Origin: Archangium sp.
GTDB lineage: Bacteria > Myxococcota > Myxococcia > Myxococcales > Myxococcaceae
Length of the DNA stretch: 64,000 bases
Direction: 5' to 3'
Assembly (NCBI GenBank): GCA_022843845.1
Contig: JALHMW010000011.1
Location: 1-64,000, forward strand
In this document: positions 34,681-42,687 of the stretch, one piece after another
Numbering within the stretch: position 1 is the first letter of the stretch
How the letters are laid out: every line of letters starts with the position of its first letter
Notes under the pieces: model-generated
Database searches by the model: none
Told to the model about the DNA's origin: nothing
What the model saw: only the letters and a program-made list of their open reading frames with translations
Made by a program: the position numbers and the translations under genes

Positions 34681-35541
34681 ATGGGTGCGACGGGGCCGAA
34701 ACAGGTGCTGCGAGAGCCGGGTGAGGCCACGCGCCGCGTGCGGTTTGGCAACGTCGAGGTGGGTGGTGACTTCGTCGTCATCGCCGGCCCCTGCGCGCTC
34801 GAGAACCAGGAGCAGGTCGACCAGGCCGCCAACGCAGTGAAGGCGGGCGGTGGCCACGCGCTGCGCGGCGGCGCCTTCAAGCCCCGCACGAGCCCGTACA
34901 CGTTTCAGGGCATGGGCGAGCCTGGCCTCAAGCTGCTCACCGAAGCCGGCCGGCGCCTGCGCATGCCAGTCGTCTCGGAGATCATGGACGCGGCGCAGCT
35001 GCCCACCATCGTCGAGTACGTCGACGTGCTGCAGGTCGGCGCGCGCAACATGCAGAACTTCTCGCTCCTGCGTGCGCTCTCGAAGATCGATCGGCCCGTG
35101 CTCCTCAAGCGTGGCTTCGGCGCGACCATCGACGAGTGGATTCTCGCGGCCGAGTACCTGCTCGACGGCGGCAACGATCAGGTCGTGCTGTGCGAGCGCG
35201 GCATTCGCAGCTTCGACAACACCCTGCGCAACACGCTCGATCTCGCAGGCATGGCGTACGTGAAGCAGAAGGTGAAGCTACCGATCCTGGTCGATCCGTC
35301 CCACTCCACCGGCATGTCGTGGCTGGTGACGCCGATGGCGCTCGCGGCTGCGGCTGCCGGTGCAGACGGCCTGCTCGTCGAGGTGCACCCGACGCCCGAG
35401 ACGGCGCTGTGTGATGGGCCCCAGGCGCTCACGCCGCAGGCCTTCGACGCGATGATGAAGGGTGTCGGCGCCGTGCTGGCCGCGACCGGTCGACGCTTCG
35501 CCGACGTCAAGCCGCTCGCCGCGGTGGGAGGCGTGCGATGA
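34681..35541 (+). CDS. aroF: 3-Deoxy-7-phosphoheptulonate (DAHP) synthase, type I-beta
   Basis: DAHP synthase condenses PEP with erythrose 4-phosphate, the first step to chorismate. From ATG 34681 the 286-residue protein shows VIAGPCALENQEQ, RGGAFKPRTSPYTFQG, LQVGARNMQNF, VLLKRGFGATIDEW, ILVDPSHSTG and VEVHPTPETALCDGPQ, the metal and substrate signatures of the class. No ACT or chorismate-mutase domain is fused, so feedback control by an attached domain is absent. Earlier in-frame starts at 34630 and 34663 are less likely given the promoter position. Its stop overlaps menG (ATGA). The symbol follows common usage and could also be aroG. Confidence 0.9.
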   Translation: MGATGPKQVLREPGEATRRVRFGNVEVGGDFVVIAGPCALENQEQVDQAANAVKAGGGHALRGGAFKPRTSPYTFQGMGEPGLKLLTEAGRRLRMPVVSEIMDAAQLPTIVEYVDVLQVGARNMQNFSLLRALSKIDRPVLLKRGFGATIDEWILAAEYLLDGGNDQVVLCERGIRSFDNTLRNTLDLAGMAYVKQKVKLPILVDPSHSTGMSWLVTPMALAAAAAGADGLLVEVHPTPETALCDGPQALTPQAFDAMMKGVGAVLAATGRRFADVKPLAAVGGVR

Positions 35542-36227
35542 GCGAGCAGGTCCACCAGATGTTCACGCAGATCGCGCCGCGGTACGACGTCGCCAACGAC
35601 ATCCTCTCGATGGGCACGCACCGCTTGTGGCGGAAGACGGCGGTGAAGCTCTCACGCGCGAAGGCCGGCGACGCGGTGCTCGACTGTGCGACGGGCACGG
35701 GCGATCTCGCAATCGACTTCAAGCGGGTGGTCGGCGCGACGGGCTCGGTGCTCGGCACCGACTTCAACGCGGCGATGCTCTCGACGGCACCAGCGAAAGC
35801 GAAGGCGAACGGCTTCGAGATCGCCTTCGAGGTGGCTGACGCGACGAAGCTCCCCTACTCCGCTGCCCGCTTCGACGTCGCGTCGATCGCCTTCGGCATT
35901 CGCAACGTCGACGATCCAAAGCAGTGCCTGATGGAGCTCTCTCGCGTCGTGAAGCCCGGGGGCCGCGTGGTGGTGCTCGAGTTCGGCCAGCCCACCGGCG
36001 TCTTCGGTGCCTTCTTCTCGCTCTACTCCCGCTTCGTGATGCCGCTCATCGGCCAGGCCCTGACGGGAAACCGCGCCGCGTACGAGTACCTGCCGCGCAC
36101 CGCCGCCGCCTTCCCAGCCGGAGCGCGGTTCGTGAGCCTGATGCGCGAGACCGGCCGCTTCGCCGAGGCCACCTCGCACCCGCTCATGGCCGGCCTCGCG
36201 TACGTCTACGTCGGCGTCGTCGGCTGA
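35538..36227 (+). CDS. ubiE: Demethylmenaquinone methyltransferase MenG/UbiE
   Basis: This enzyme methylates demethylmenaquinone with SAM, the last step of menaquinone synthesis. The 229-residue sequence has the family start FTQIAPRYDVANDILSMGTHRLWR, SAM motif I LDCATGTGDLAI, FDVASIAFGIRNVDD, and the C-terminal LEFGQPTGVFGAFFSLYSRFVMPLIG block. The ATG overlaps the DAHP synthase stop, coupling chorismate entry to the last menaquinone step. Its 3' end overlaps the convergent TVP38-like gene by 22 bases. Confidence 0.92.
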   Translation: MSEQVHQMFTQIAPRYDVANDILSMGTHRLWRKTAVKLSRAKAGDAVLDCATGTGDLAIDFKRVVGATGSVLGTDFNAAMLSTAPAKAKANGFEIAFEVADATKLPYSAARFDVASIAFGIRNVDDPKQCLMELSRVVKPGGRVVVLEFGQPTGVFGAFFSLYSRFVMPLIGQALTGNRAAYEYLPRTAAAFPAGARFVSLMRETGRFAEATSHPLMAGLAYVYVGVVG

Positions 36228-36895
36228 ACCGCGCGTCGCTTCCGAAGGAGGCCCAGCACCAGACGGGTGCCGACGGCGACCAGCACGAGCGAGCCTCCCG
36301 CCATCGCGGCTCGCACGAAGGCCGCTTCCTTCGCGCCTTCGACACCCTCCGCCACCGCCGCCGAGAACCACGTCGACACCACCACGCCCGGCAGCAGGCC
36401 GATGAAGTGGCCGATGAGGAACTGTCTCCAGGTGATCGGCGAGGCCCCGCAGACGAGGTTGGTCGCCATGAAGGGTATCGGCGTCTGACGCAGCACCAGC
36501 ACCGTCACCACGCCAGAGTGTTCGAGCTCTGCAATCGCAGCCGTCCACTTGCGGCGGATCAAGAGCTGACGCATTCGCTCCCGGCCCAACCACCGCCCGA
36601 GCCCGAAGTGCAGATGCCCGACGACATTCGAGAGAATCAGGTTCGGCCACAGCCCGCCCCAGAACCCCCACATGGCGCCTGACACGACGTTGAGCACAGC
36701 GGACGGAAGAAACGCTGACGTCGAGAGCACATACAGGGCCGCGAACGCCGGAAGCGCGCCGCCCTGGCCCCCCAGACGCTTCAAGGTCTCGATGAGGACC
36801 TTCGGTTCGAACGATGCGCCCAGGAACGCGCGGCCCGCGAGGGCGAGCCCGAGCAGCGCGAGCAGAACAACCACGGGGACGAAACGTCGGTTCAC
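36206..36895 (-). CDS. TVP38/TMEM64 (DedA-like SNARE-associated) membrane protein
   Basis: The 229-residue integral membrane protein (start GTG 36895; an in-frame ATG at 36955 would overlap citrate synthase) has about five helices. It carries the SNARE-assoc/VTT signature AFLPSAVLNVVSGAMWGFWGGLWPN, and LRQTPIPFMATNLVCGASPITWRQF. Related proteins act as lipid scramblases or in membrane homeostasis; a specific role here is not known. It converges on menG and is divergent from gltA. Confidence 0.85.
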   Translation of the reverse strand: MNRRFVPVVVLLALLGLALAGRAFLGASFEPKVLIETLKRLGGQGGALPAFAALYVLSTSAFLPSAVLNVVSGAMWGFWGGLWPNLILSNVVGHLHFGLGRWLGRERMRQLLIRRKWTAAIAELEHSGVVTVLVLRQTPIPFMATNLVCGASPITWRQFLIGHFIGLLPGVVVSTWFSAAVAEGVEGAKEAAFVRAAMAGGSLVLVAVGTRLVLGLLRKRRAVQPTTPT

Positions 36896-36953
36896 CGCTC
36901 GGGCTTGTACTCTTTTTCGTTGAAATAGCTGGGGGCTGGTGCGACTCAAAGGC

Positions 36954-38246
36954 ATGGAAAACGACACGCTCTCAGTGACCGATAACCGGACCGGCAAGAA
37001 GTTCGAGCTGAAGATCGAGAACGGCTGCATTCGCGCGATGGACCTTCGCCAAATGAAGGTCGACGCCGAAGACTTCGGCCTGATGGCGTACGACCCCGCC
37101 TTTCTGAACACGGCGAACTGCAAGAGCGCGATCACCTTCATCGATGGCGACAAGGGCATTCTCGAATACCGCGGGTACCCGATCGATCAGCTGGCCGCGA
37201 AGTCGACGCACCTCGAGACGGCATACCTGCTGATGAACGGTGAGCTGCCGAGCAAGTCCCAGCTCGACGAGTTCGTCAGCCGCATCACGATTCACACCTA
37301 CGTCCACGAGAACATCAAGGCGTTCATGGACGGGTTCCGGTACGACGCACACCCCATGTCGATGCTCGCGTCGACGGTCGCGGGGCTCTCGAGCTTCTAC
37401 CCAGAGGCCAAGCAGGTGAAGAGCAAAGAGGTGCGCCGAAACCAGATGATTCGGCTCATCGCGAAGATGCCCACGCTCGCGGCCTTCTCGTATCGCCACA
37501 GCCAGGGCCTGCCGTACATCTACCCAAACAACGATCTCTCCTACACCGAGAACTTCCTCACGATGGTGAAGAGCATCGGCAAGCCGAACTGGCGGCCGCA
37601 CCCGGCGCTGGTTCGCGCGCTCGACGTGCTCTTCATTCTGCACGCCGATCACGAGCAGAACTGTTCGACGACGGCCGTGCGCGTCGTCGGCTCGTCCGAG
37701 GTCGACCCCTACTCCGCCTGCGCCGCGGGCATCACCGCGCTCTACGGCCCGCTGCACGGTGGCGCCAACGAAGCGGTGCTCCGCATGCTGCGCGAGATCG
37801 GCGACAAGAAGAACGTCCCCGCCTTCATCAGCAAGGTGAAGGAGAAGGACGGCGACAAGAAGCTGATGGGCTTCGGCCACCGCGTCTACAAGAACTACGA
37901 TCCGCGCGCGAAGGTCATCAAGAAGGCGTGCGACGAGGTGTTCGAAGTGACGGGCAAGAACCCGCTGCTCGACATCGCCGTCGAGCTCGAGCGCATCGCC
38001 CTGCAGGACGAGTACTTCGTCTCGCGCAAGCTCTACCCGAACGTCGATTTCTACTCGGGCCTCATCTACGAAGCGATGGGCTTCCCGATGGAGTTCTTCA
38101 CCTGCTTGTTCGCGATTCCGCGCGCGGTGGGTTGGGTCACCCAGTTCGAAGAGATGATCACCGACAACGAGCAGAAGATCGCTCGCCCCCGGCAGATCTT
38201 CACCGGCCCGAAGAAGCGCGACTACGTGGCCGTCGAGAATCGGTAA
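36954..38246 (+). CDS. gltA: Citrate synthase
   Basis: Citrate synthase condenses oxaloacetate and acetyl-CoA. The product from ATG 36954 has 430 residues, usual for the type II bacterial enzyme. An upstream in-frame GTG at 36939 is an alternative start. Signatures are LYILHADHEQN-type FILHADHEQNCSTTAVR (catalytic His), GPLHGGANEAVLRML (catalytic His), MGFGHRVYKNYDPRAKVIKK, and YSGLIYEAMGFP with the catalytic Asp region (NVDFYSG). The gene stands alone; mdh and icd lie 6-8 kb downstream on the other strand. Confidence 0.95.
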   Translation: MENDTLSVTDNRTGKKFELKIENGCIRAMDLRQMKVDAEDFGLMAYDPAFLNTANCKSAITFIDGDKGILEYRGYPIDQLAAKSTHLETAYLLMNGELPSKSQLDEFVSRITIHTYVHENIKAFMDGFRYDAHPMSMLASTVAGLSSFYPEAKQVKSKEVRRNQMIRLIAKMPTLAAFSYRHSQGLPYIYPNNDLSYTENFLTMVKSIGKPNWRPHPALVRALDVLFILHADHEQNCSTTAVRVVGSSEVDPYSACAAGITALYGPLHGGANEAVLRMLREIGDKKNVPAFISKVKEKDGDKKLMGFGHRVYKNYDPRAKVIKKACDEVFEVTGKNPLLDIAVELERIALQDEYFVSRKLYPNVDFYSGLIYEAMGFPMEFFTCLFAIPRAVGWVTQFEEMITDNEQKIARPRQIFTGPKKRDYVAVENR

Positions 38247-38258
38247 TCGACACGGACG

Positions 38259-40079
38259 TCAGGCGGCGTGGCTCCCAGCTGCGGGGCCCGCCACCGAGTA
38301 CATCGCCTCGATCTGCGCGGCGTACTTCTGCTCGCACACCTTCCGGCGCACCTTCAGCGTCGGCGTCAGCTCGCCAGTCTCGATCGAGAAGTCCTTCTCC
38401 AGCACGGTGAAGCGCTTGATCGTCTCGAAGCGGGCGACCTTCGAGTTCACTTCGGTCTCGATGCGGCCCTCGAGCCACTCATGGAAGCGCGGGTCGGCGG
38501 CGAGGAGTGCTGCGTCGGCAGAGAAGCCGTGCGCGCTCGAGAACCCCGCGAGCTTCTCGGCGTCGAGCGTCACCAGGGCCACCAGGTACGCGCGGTTGTC
38601 GCCGATGACGACGGCCTGACCCAGCGGCGCGATGCCCTTGAGCAGGCCCTCTAGCGTCGCTGGCGGCGTCTTCTTGCCGCCCGAGGTGACGATGATCTCC
38701 TTCTTGCGCCCGGTGATGCGCAGGTAGCCCTCGGCGTCGAGCTCGCCCACGTCGCCCGAGTGCAGCCACCCGTCGGCGATCAGCTCGGACGTCGCCGCCG
38801 GCTCCTTGAAGTACCCGGCGCAGACGTTCTCGCCCTTCACCAGAATCTCGCCGTCGGCTGCGATGCGCACCGCCACGCCCTGCAGCGGCCGCCCGAGCGA
38901 GCCCAGGCGCGTGTGCTCGGCGGTGTTCGTCGACGTCGGCCCGGTCACCTCTGACTGCCCGTAGAGCTCGCGCAAGACGACGTCGATCGACGCGAAGAAG
39001 TCGAGCACGTCTCGGGCGATGGGCGCGGCGCTGGTGACGTGCACGTGGCAGCGATCGAGCCCGATGCGGCGCTTGAGTGGCTCGAAGACGAGCCGCTGCG
39101 CGAGGGCGTACTGGGCGGCGAGCCGAAGCGTCGGCTGGCGGTGCTCCATGGTGGTGGTGTGAAAGCGCAACGCGACACCCCGCGCCCATCGCAGCACGCG
39201 CTGGCGGGCCTGTGGCAGCTGCGCCATCGACGCCTCGGCCTTCGCCTTGAACTTCTCCCACACCCGCGGCACGCCGAAGAAGACCGTCGGGCGCACGTCG
39301 CGCAGATCGTCCCCGAGCTTCTCGAACGACTCGGCGAACGACACCTGCATCCCGCAGAGCAGCGGGCCTGAGATCGACGCCGTCTGCTCCGCGATGTGCG
39401 AGAGCGGCAGGTACGAGAGGAGCCGTTCGTCGTCGCCGACCTCGAGCGCATCGGCGAGCCGCGCCGCCGTCCAGGTGACGTTGCGGTGCGTCAGCATCAC
39501 GCCCTTGGGCTGACCGGTGGTGCCCGAGGTGTAGATGAGCGTCGCGAGATCGTCGGGCCGGGCTGTGTCGAGCCGTTGGTAGTACGGCGCGTCGGGCAGC
39601 CTGGCGCCGCCGGCCAGCAGGTCTTCGTAGCGCAGCGCGCCAACCGGGAGCGCAGGCACGGGGTCCATCACCACGACGTGCTTCAGCGCCGGCAGCCTCG
39701 GGCGAATCGCCTCGATGGTGGCCAGGAACCCGGCGTTCTCGACCACCACGATCGACGCCGCGCAGTGCCCGAGCACGTACGCCACCTGATCGGGCGAGGA
39801 CGTCGTGTACACTCCGACGGGCACGCCTCCTGCTGCCGTCGCCGCGAGCGCGCTGACCACCCACTCCTCGCGGTTGAAGCCGATGATGCCGACCGCCTGG
39901 GTGCGCTCGAGGCCGAGCTCGATGAACGAGAGCGCCAGGTGCCGCACCCTGCTGGCGTAGTCGCGCCACGAGGTCGGCACCCACGTTCCTGCCCGCCGTG
40001 TCCACAGGGCCGGCCTGTCTTTCAGCCGTTCTGCCTGGGTCTGAAGCTGGTGAACCATCGTCCTGGGCACGGAACGCAT
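38259..40079 (-). CDS. Long-chain acyl-CoA synthetase (FadD15-like)
   Basis: The 606-residue enzyme activates fatty acids with ATP and CoA. It shows the P-loop TLIYTSGTTGQPKGVMLTH, LPLSHIAEQ, ELYGQSEVTGPTSTN, GWLHSGDVGELDAEGYLRITGRKKEIIVTSGGKK, and a C-terminus ending in SVAGPAAGSHAA. The length and the GRKKE...KKTPPA motif place it with the FAA1/FadD15-type long-chain ligases. ATG 40079 (MRSVPRT) is the likely start; the frame remains open further, over the divergent gene's region. It probably feeds the beta-oxidation genes near 59-64 kb. Confidence 0.9.
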   Translation of the reverse strand: MRSVPRTMVHQLQTQAERLKDRPALWTRRAGTWVPTSWRDYASRVRHLALSFIELGLERTQAVGIIGFNREEWVVSALAATAAGGVPVGVYTTSSPDQVAYVLGHCAASIVVVENAGFLATIEAIRPRLPALKHVVVMDPVPALPVGALRYEDLLAGGARLPDAPYYQRLDTARPDDLATLIYTSGTTGQPKGVMLTHRNVTWTAARLADALEVGDDERLLSYLPLSHIAEQTASISGPLLCGMQVSFAESFEKLGDDLRDVRPTVFFGVPRVWEKFKAKAEASMAQLPQARQRVLRWARGVALRFHTTTMEHRQPTLRLAAQYALAQRLVFEPLKRRIGLDRCHVHVTSAAPIARDVLDFFASIDVVLRELYGQSEVTGPTSTNTAEHTRLGSLGRPLQGVAVRIAADGEILVKGENVCAGYFKEPAATSELIADGWLHSGDVGELDAEGYLRITGRKKEIIVTSGGKKTPPATLEGLLKGIAPLGQAVVIGDNRAYLVALVTLDAEKLAGFSSAHGFSADAALLAADPRFHEWLEGRIETEVNSKVARFETIKRFTVLEKDFSIETGELTPTLKVRRKVCEQKYAAQIEAMYSVAGPAAGSHAA

Positions 40080-40101
40080 ATGTCGACCTTCGTGGATGGT
40101 C

Positions 40102-40115
40102 GTTGACACGTCAAC
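40102..40115. promoter_or_regulatory. GTTGAC-AC-GTCAAC palindrome between divergent genes
   Basis: Two exact 6-bp arms with a 2-base centre lie in the 63-bp gap between the acyl-CoA synthetase gene and the zinc-ribbon gene. A TTGACA hexamer is embedded in it (40103-40108). A site of this size at a divergent promoter could be an operator for a dimeric regulator; the regulator is not identified. Confidence 0.4.
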
Positions 40116-40142
40116 GCTCCCGAAATTACTTCCGGTCCCGTC

Positions 40143-40505
40143 ATGACCATCGAGTTCACGTGTCAGAAGTGCGAGGGGACGTTCGAGATCGACATGCAGG
40201 CGTTGATCGACGGCAGCGAACCGCTGGAATGCCCCCACTGCAGCAACAAGGCGACGAAGGCGATGGGAGAAGACCTCATCGCGGCCCTCGTCGAGCTGCA
40301 GGCGCAGATCACCGCGCTCGCGAAGAAGTTCACCCTCACCGTGGAGCTCGATACCGAGGAGCTCGCGTCGGCCAACCTCGAAGAGGAGGAAGAGGACGAC
40401 GATGAAGATGATGACGACGATGATGACGATGACGACGATGATGATGACGACGACGATGATGATGACGACGACGATGACGAGGAAGATGTCGAAGAAGACG
40501 CCTGA
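40143..40505 (+). CDS. Zinc-ribbon protein with poly-Asp tail
   Basis: The 120-residue protein has an N-terminal zinc ribbon with CxxC pairs at residues 7/10 and 30/33 (FTCQKCEGTFEIDM, LECPHCSNKA). A helical middle (LIAALVELQAQITALAKKFTLTVEL) follows, and a tail of about 40 residues is made almost only of Asp and Glu, including more than 20 Asp in a row. The tail is encoded by a GAT/GAC microsatellite at about 40395-40480. A highly acidic tail could bind basic proteins or metal ions, or mimic nucleic acid. A bidirectional terminator follows. Confidence 0.75.
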   Translation: MTIEFTCQKCEGTFEIDMQALIDGSEPLECPHCSNKATKAMGEDLIAALVELQAQITALAKKFTLTVELDTEELASANLEEEEEDDDEDDDDDDDDDDDDDDDDDDDDDDDDEEDVEEDA

Positions 40506-40545
40506 GTCGTCGCGCTGCTGAGGCGTCGAGAGTCTTCAAACGCAC

Positions 40546-40582
40546 GAAAGCCCGGCCCCCCTCCGAGGGACGCCGGGCTTTC
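40546..40582. terminator. Bidirectional intrinsic terminator
   Basis: GAAAGCCCGGC (40546-40556) and GCCGGGCTTTC (40572-40582) are exact reverse complements over 11 bases. Inside, CCCTC and GAGGG extend the hairpin. A-rich and T-rich ends on both sides suit termination in both directions, between the convergent zinc-ribbon and DUF4870 genes. Confidence 0.8.
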
Positions 40583-40607
40583 TTGTCTCAGCAAAGACGC
40601 TGCGACT

Positions 40608-40991
40608 TCAGAACTTGTCGGCGAGGTCGGCGATCACCGGCACGCGCCAACGCTCGCCGTTGAGGCTCTTCACGAGCCCCATGATGCTGGCGACGAGCCC
40701 GCCGATGCCGACGATCGGCATCAGGCAGAAGCCGATGACGACGAACGAGAGTACGAACGAGATCATGAACAGCACGAGCGTCGCGCCGAAGATCACCAGC
40801 GCCTGCTTGGCGTGCCACTTGATGAAGTCGTCATCCTTCACCGTGAGGAGCGGGATGAGCGCGAGGGGGATGCCGAAGACGTTGCCGAGGTAGGCAAGGA
40901 AAAGATGAATCTTGTTCTCTTCCTTCACCGTCTCGCGCGTCGGCACGGATTGAATCGGAGCCTGCTGTTGCTGCTGGTCCTGCGGCGTCAT
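40608..40991 (-). CDS. DUF4870 membrane protein
   Basis: The 127-residue product starts with a Gln-rich N-terminus (MTPQDQQQQQAP), then has three hydrophobic segments and the DUF4870 pattern FLAYLGNVFGIPLALIPLLTVKDDDFIKWHAKQAL, with the conserved W-H-AKQAL loop. The C-terminal NGERWRVPVIADLADKF block is also typical. DUF4870/Tic20-like proteins are small inner-membrane proteins of unknown function. It converges on the zinc-ribbon gene with a shared terminator. Confidence 0.82.
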   Translation of the reverse strand: MTPQDQQQQQAPIQSVPTRETVKEENKIHLFLAYLGNVFGIPLALIPLLTVKDDDFIKWHAKQALVIFGATLVLFMISFVLSFVVIGFCLMPIVGIGGLVASIMGLVKSLNGERWRVPVIADLADKF

Positions 40992-41057
40992 TCACACTCC
41001 AACGTAGGGGGAATTCAGCTCGACGGCGGTCAGTCGTAGGGCGCGCTCGATCGCTCG

Positions 41058-42119
41058 TCAAGGCACCAACGCCTCTCCTCCCATCGTGACGGTCGCGCCA
41101 CGCAGGCGACGCGCGGCTGACTTGATCGCGTAGCGGTGCGCACGGGTGGGCGTCAGGTGCTTCGGGATCTCGATCGTCACCGTCTCGAGCTCGGCAGGGC
41201 CCAGCAGCACCAGCACCGAGGCCAGGCGGGAGACATAGTCGTCGACGTCGCGCATGCCTTCGCCGCCCACCGTCACGTCGAGTTCGGGCCAGCCGCCGTC
41301 TCGCCCTCGCTTCAACGTGAGCCGCAGCCCGGGAGCGTCGATGCTGAAACGCACGCCGCCCGGCCAGCGACGCTTGAAGAGATCATGGTGCTCGGCAGGC
41401 AGGGTCAACCACGTGCCGACGCCCTCGAAGACGCCGTACGGCGCGACGAGCCGCAGCTCGGGCACGGCCTGGCAGATGGTGAGCTGATCGCGCAGCGACA
41501 GGAAGGTCGCCTGGGCGTGAACCGACGCGAAGAGCAGCTGCGACATGAGCTCCCAGCGTGGCGTCGCCGTGGCCAACGGCAGTGCGTCGAACGCCTCGAA
41601 GGCCCCTTCGAGCGTGCCGGTGTCACAGACGCCCAGCGCCTCGAGCACGAAGGGAACGCTCGCGCCGCGCAACGCCTCTGCCGCCTTCGGGTGAATCACG
41701 AGCCGCGTGAGCGACAGGAACGCCGGCTGCCTGATGAACTGCCCCAGCGGCTGTGGCGAGCGCAGCGCCGAGGCGTCGAGCGAGCGAACGGTCGCCAGCC
41801 GTGGCTCGTCGCACATCGACAGCAGATCGGCCGAGCGCGCATTGAACGCCAGCTTGAGCGAATCGAGAAAGCCCCACGCGAACGTCGAATCCCTCGGGTC
41901 CGCGATCGACTCCAGTGGCCCCAGCCAGCGCCGGCCGTGATCCTTGATGACGCCCTTCACGCGGCGGCGCTCTGCCAGCGTCAGGTCGCCACGGGCGCCG
42001 AGCGAGATCACCTCGGCGCGGGGGTCACCCTGCTCCGCCAGGAAGTCGGCGTAGACGAGGCGAGGCTCGAGCTCGAACGGCCTGACCGCAATCTGTCGGA
42101 GGAGCTCCTCTTCCGTCAC
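41058..42119 (-). CDS. TIGR02996 domain-containing protein
   Basis: The 353-residue protein opens with the TIGR02996 domain (EEELLRQIAVRPFELEPRLVYADFLAEQGDPRAEVISLGAR; residues about 3-43). A weakly leucine-rich region follows (LATVRSLDASALRSPQPLG, FLSLTRLVIHPKAAEALR), ending with two beta-rich segments. TIGR02996 domains are found at the N-terminus of leucine-rich-repeat-like proteins in myxobacteria and planctomycetes; function is unknown. It has no signal peptide. Related proteins are at 55970-56863 and, less clearly, at 1978-2823. Confidence 0.8.
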   Translation of the reverse strand: MTEEELLRQIAVRPFELEPRLVYADFLAEQGDPRAEVISLGARGDLTLAERRRVKGVIKDHGRRWLGPLESIADPRDSTFAWGFLDSLKLAFNARSADLLSMCDEPRLATVRSLDASALRSPQPLGQFIRQPAFLSLTRLVIHPKAAEALRGASVPFVLEALGVCDTGTLEGAFEAFDALPLATATPRWELMSQLLFASVHAQATFLSLRDQLTICQAVPELRLVAPYGVFEGVGTWLTLPAEHHDLFKRRWPGGVRFSIDAPGLRLTLKRGRDGGWPELDVTVGGEGMRDVDDYVSRLASVLVLLGPAELETVTIEIPKHLTPTRAHRYAIKSAARRLRGATVTMGGEALVP

Positions 42120-42148
42120 CGCGAAGAGGTTACCGCAGTCAGCTCACG

Positions 42149-42568
42149 TCAAGGCGCTGGTGCAGCGGCCGGTGCCGGCGCCGCGACTTCAGGGGCCGGA
42201 GCGGGAGCCGGAGTAGGAGCCGCCTCCGGTGGCGCAGCAGCGGCGGCCTCAGCGGCCTTCTTGAGCGCGGCCTCGGCCTCGTCGGCGAGGGGGCACGGGC
42301 TGATGCCCTCGGCCGCGGCCTCTTTCCGCAGCAGCTCGAGCTTCTCTGCGTTTCGCATCGAGCCGAGTGACAGGAAGACCTTCTTGCCCTTCGGTGAGTG
42401 AATGTTCACGAAGAGGTGCGCCTTGATCAGCTCGGCCTCGTCGTCGACCTTCGTCCCCGGCGGGATCTGCGCGCGCGTGCGAGCGTTGCAGACCAGCTCG
42501 ACGTCGTTCTTGTAACCGCTGCATCCCACCACGAGGAGCATCGTCACCAGCGTCAGGAGAGGTCTCAT
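42149..42568 (-). CDS. Ala/Pro-rich lipoprotein
   Basis: The 139-residue protein has a lipobox (LLVVGC) at residues 11-16. The mature N-terminal domain of about 80 residues (NDVELVCNARTRAQIPPGTKVDDEAE, LFVNIHSPKGKKVFLSLGSM) is followed by a low-complexity tail of Ala, Pro and Glu (AAPTPAPAPAPE). Pro/Ala tails often span the periplasm or cell wall. No family with known function was recognised. Confidence 0.7.
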   Translation of the reverse strand: MRPLLTLVTMLLVVGCSGYKNDVELVCNARTRAQIPPGTKVDDEAELIKAHLFVNIHSPKGKKVFLSLGSMRNAEKLELLRKEAAAEGISPCPLADEAEAALKKAAEAAAAAPPEAAPTPAPAPAPEVAAPAPAAAPAP

Positions 42569-42687
42569 GAGCGCCCCTTATCAGCGCGCCCCGGCGACGT
42601 ACGTTCCTGTCCTGGGCGATCGCGCTCGAATGACGCGAGCGCCCTCGACTCTGCGTCGATTCAGGAAGTTCGTTTCACGGGCACCTG

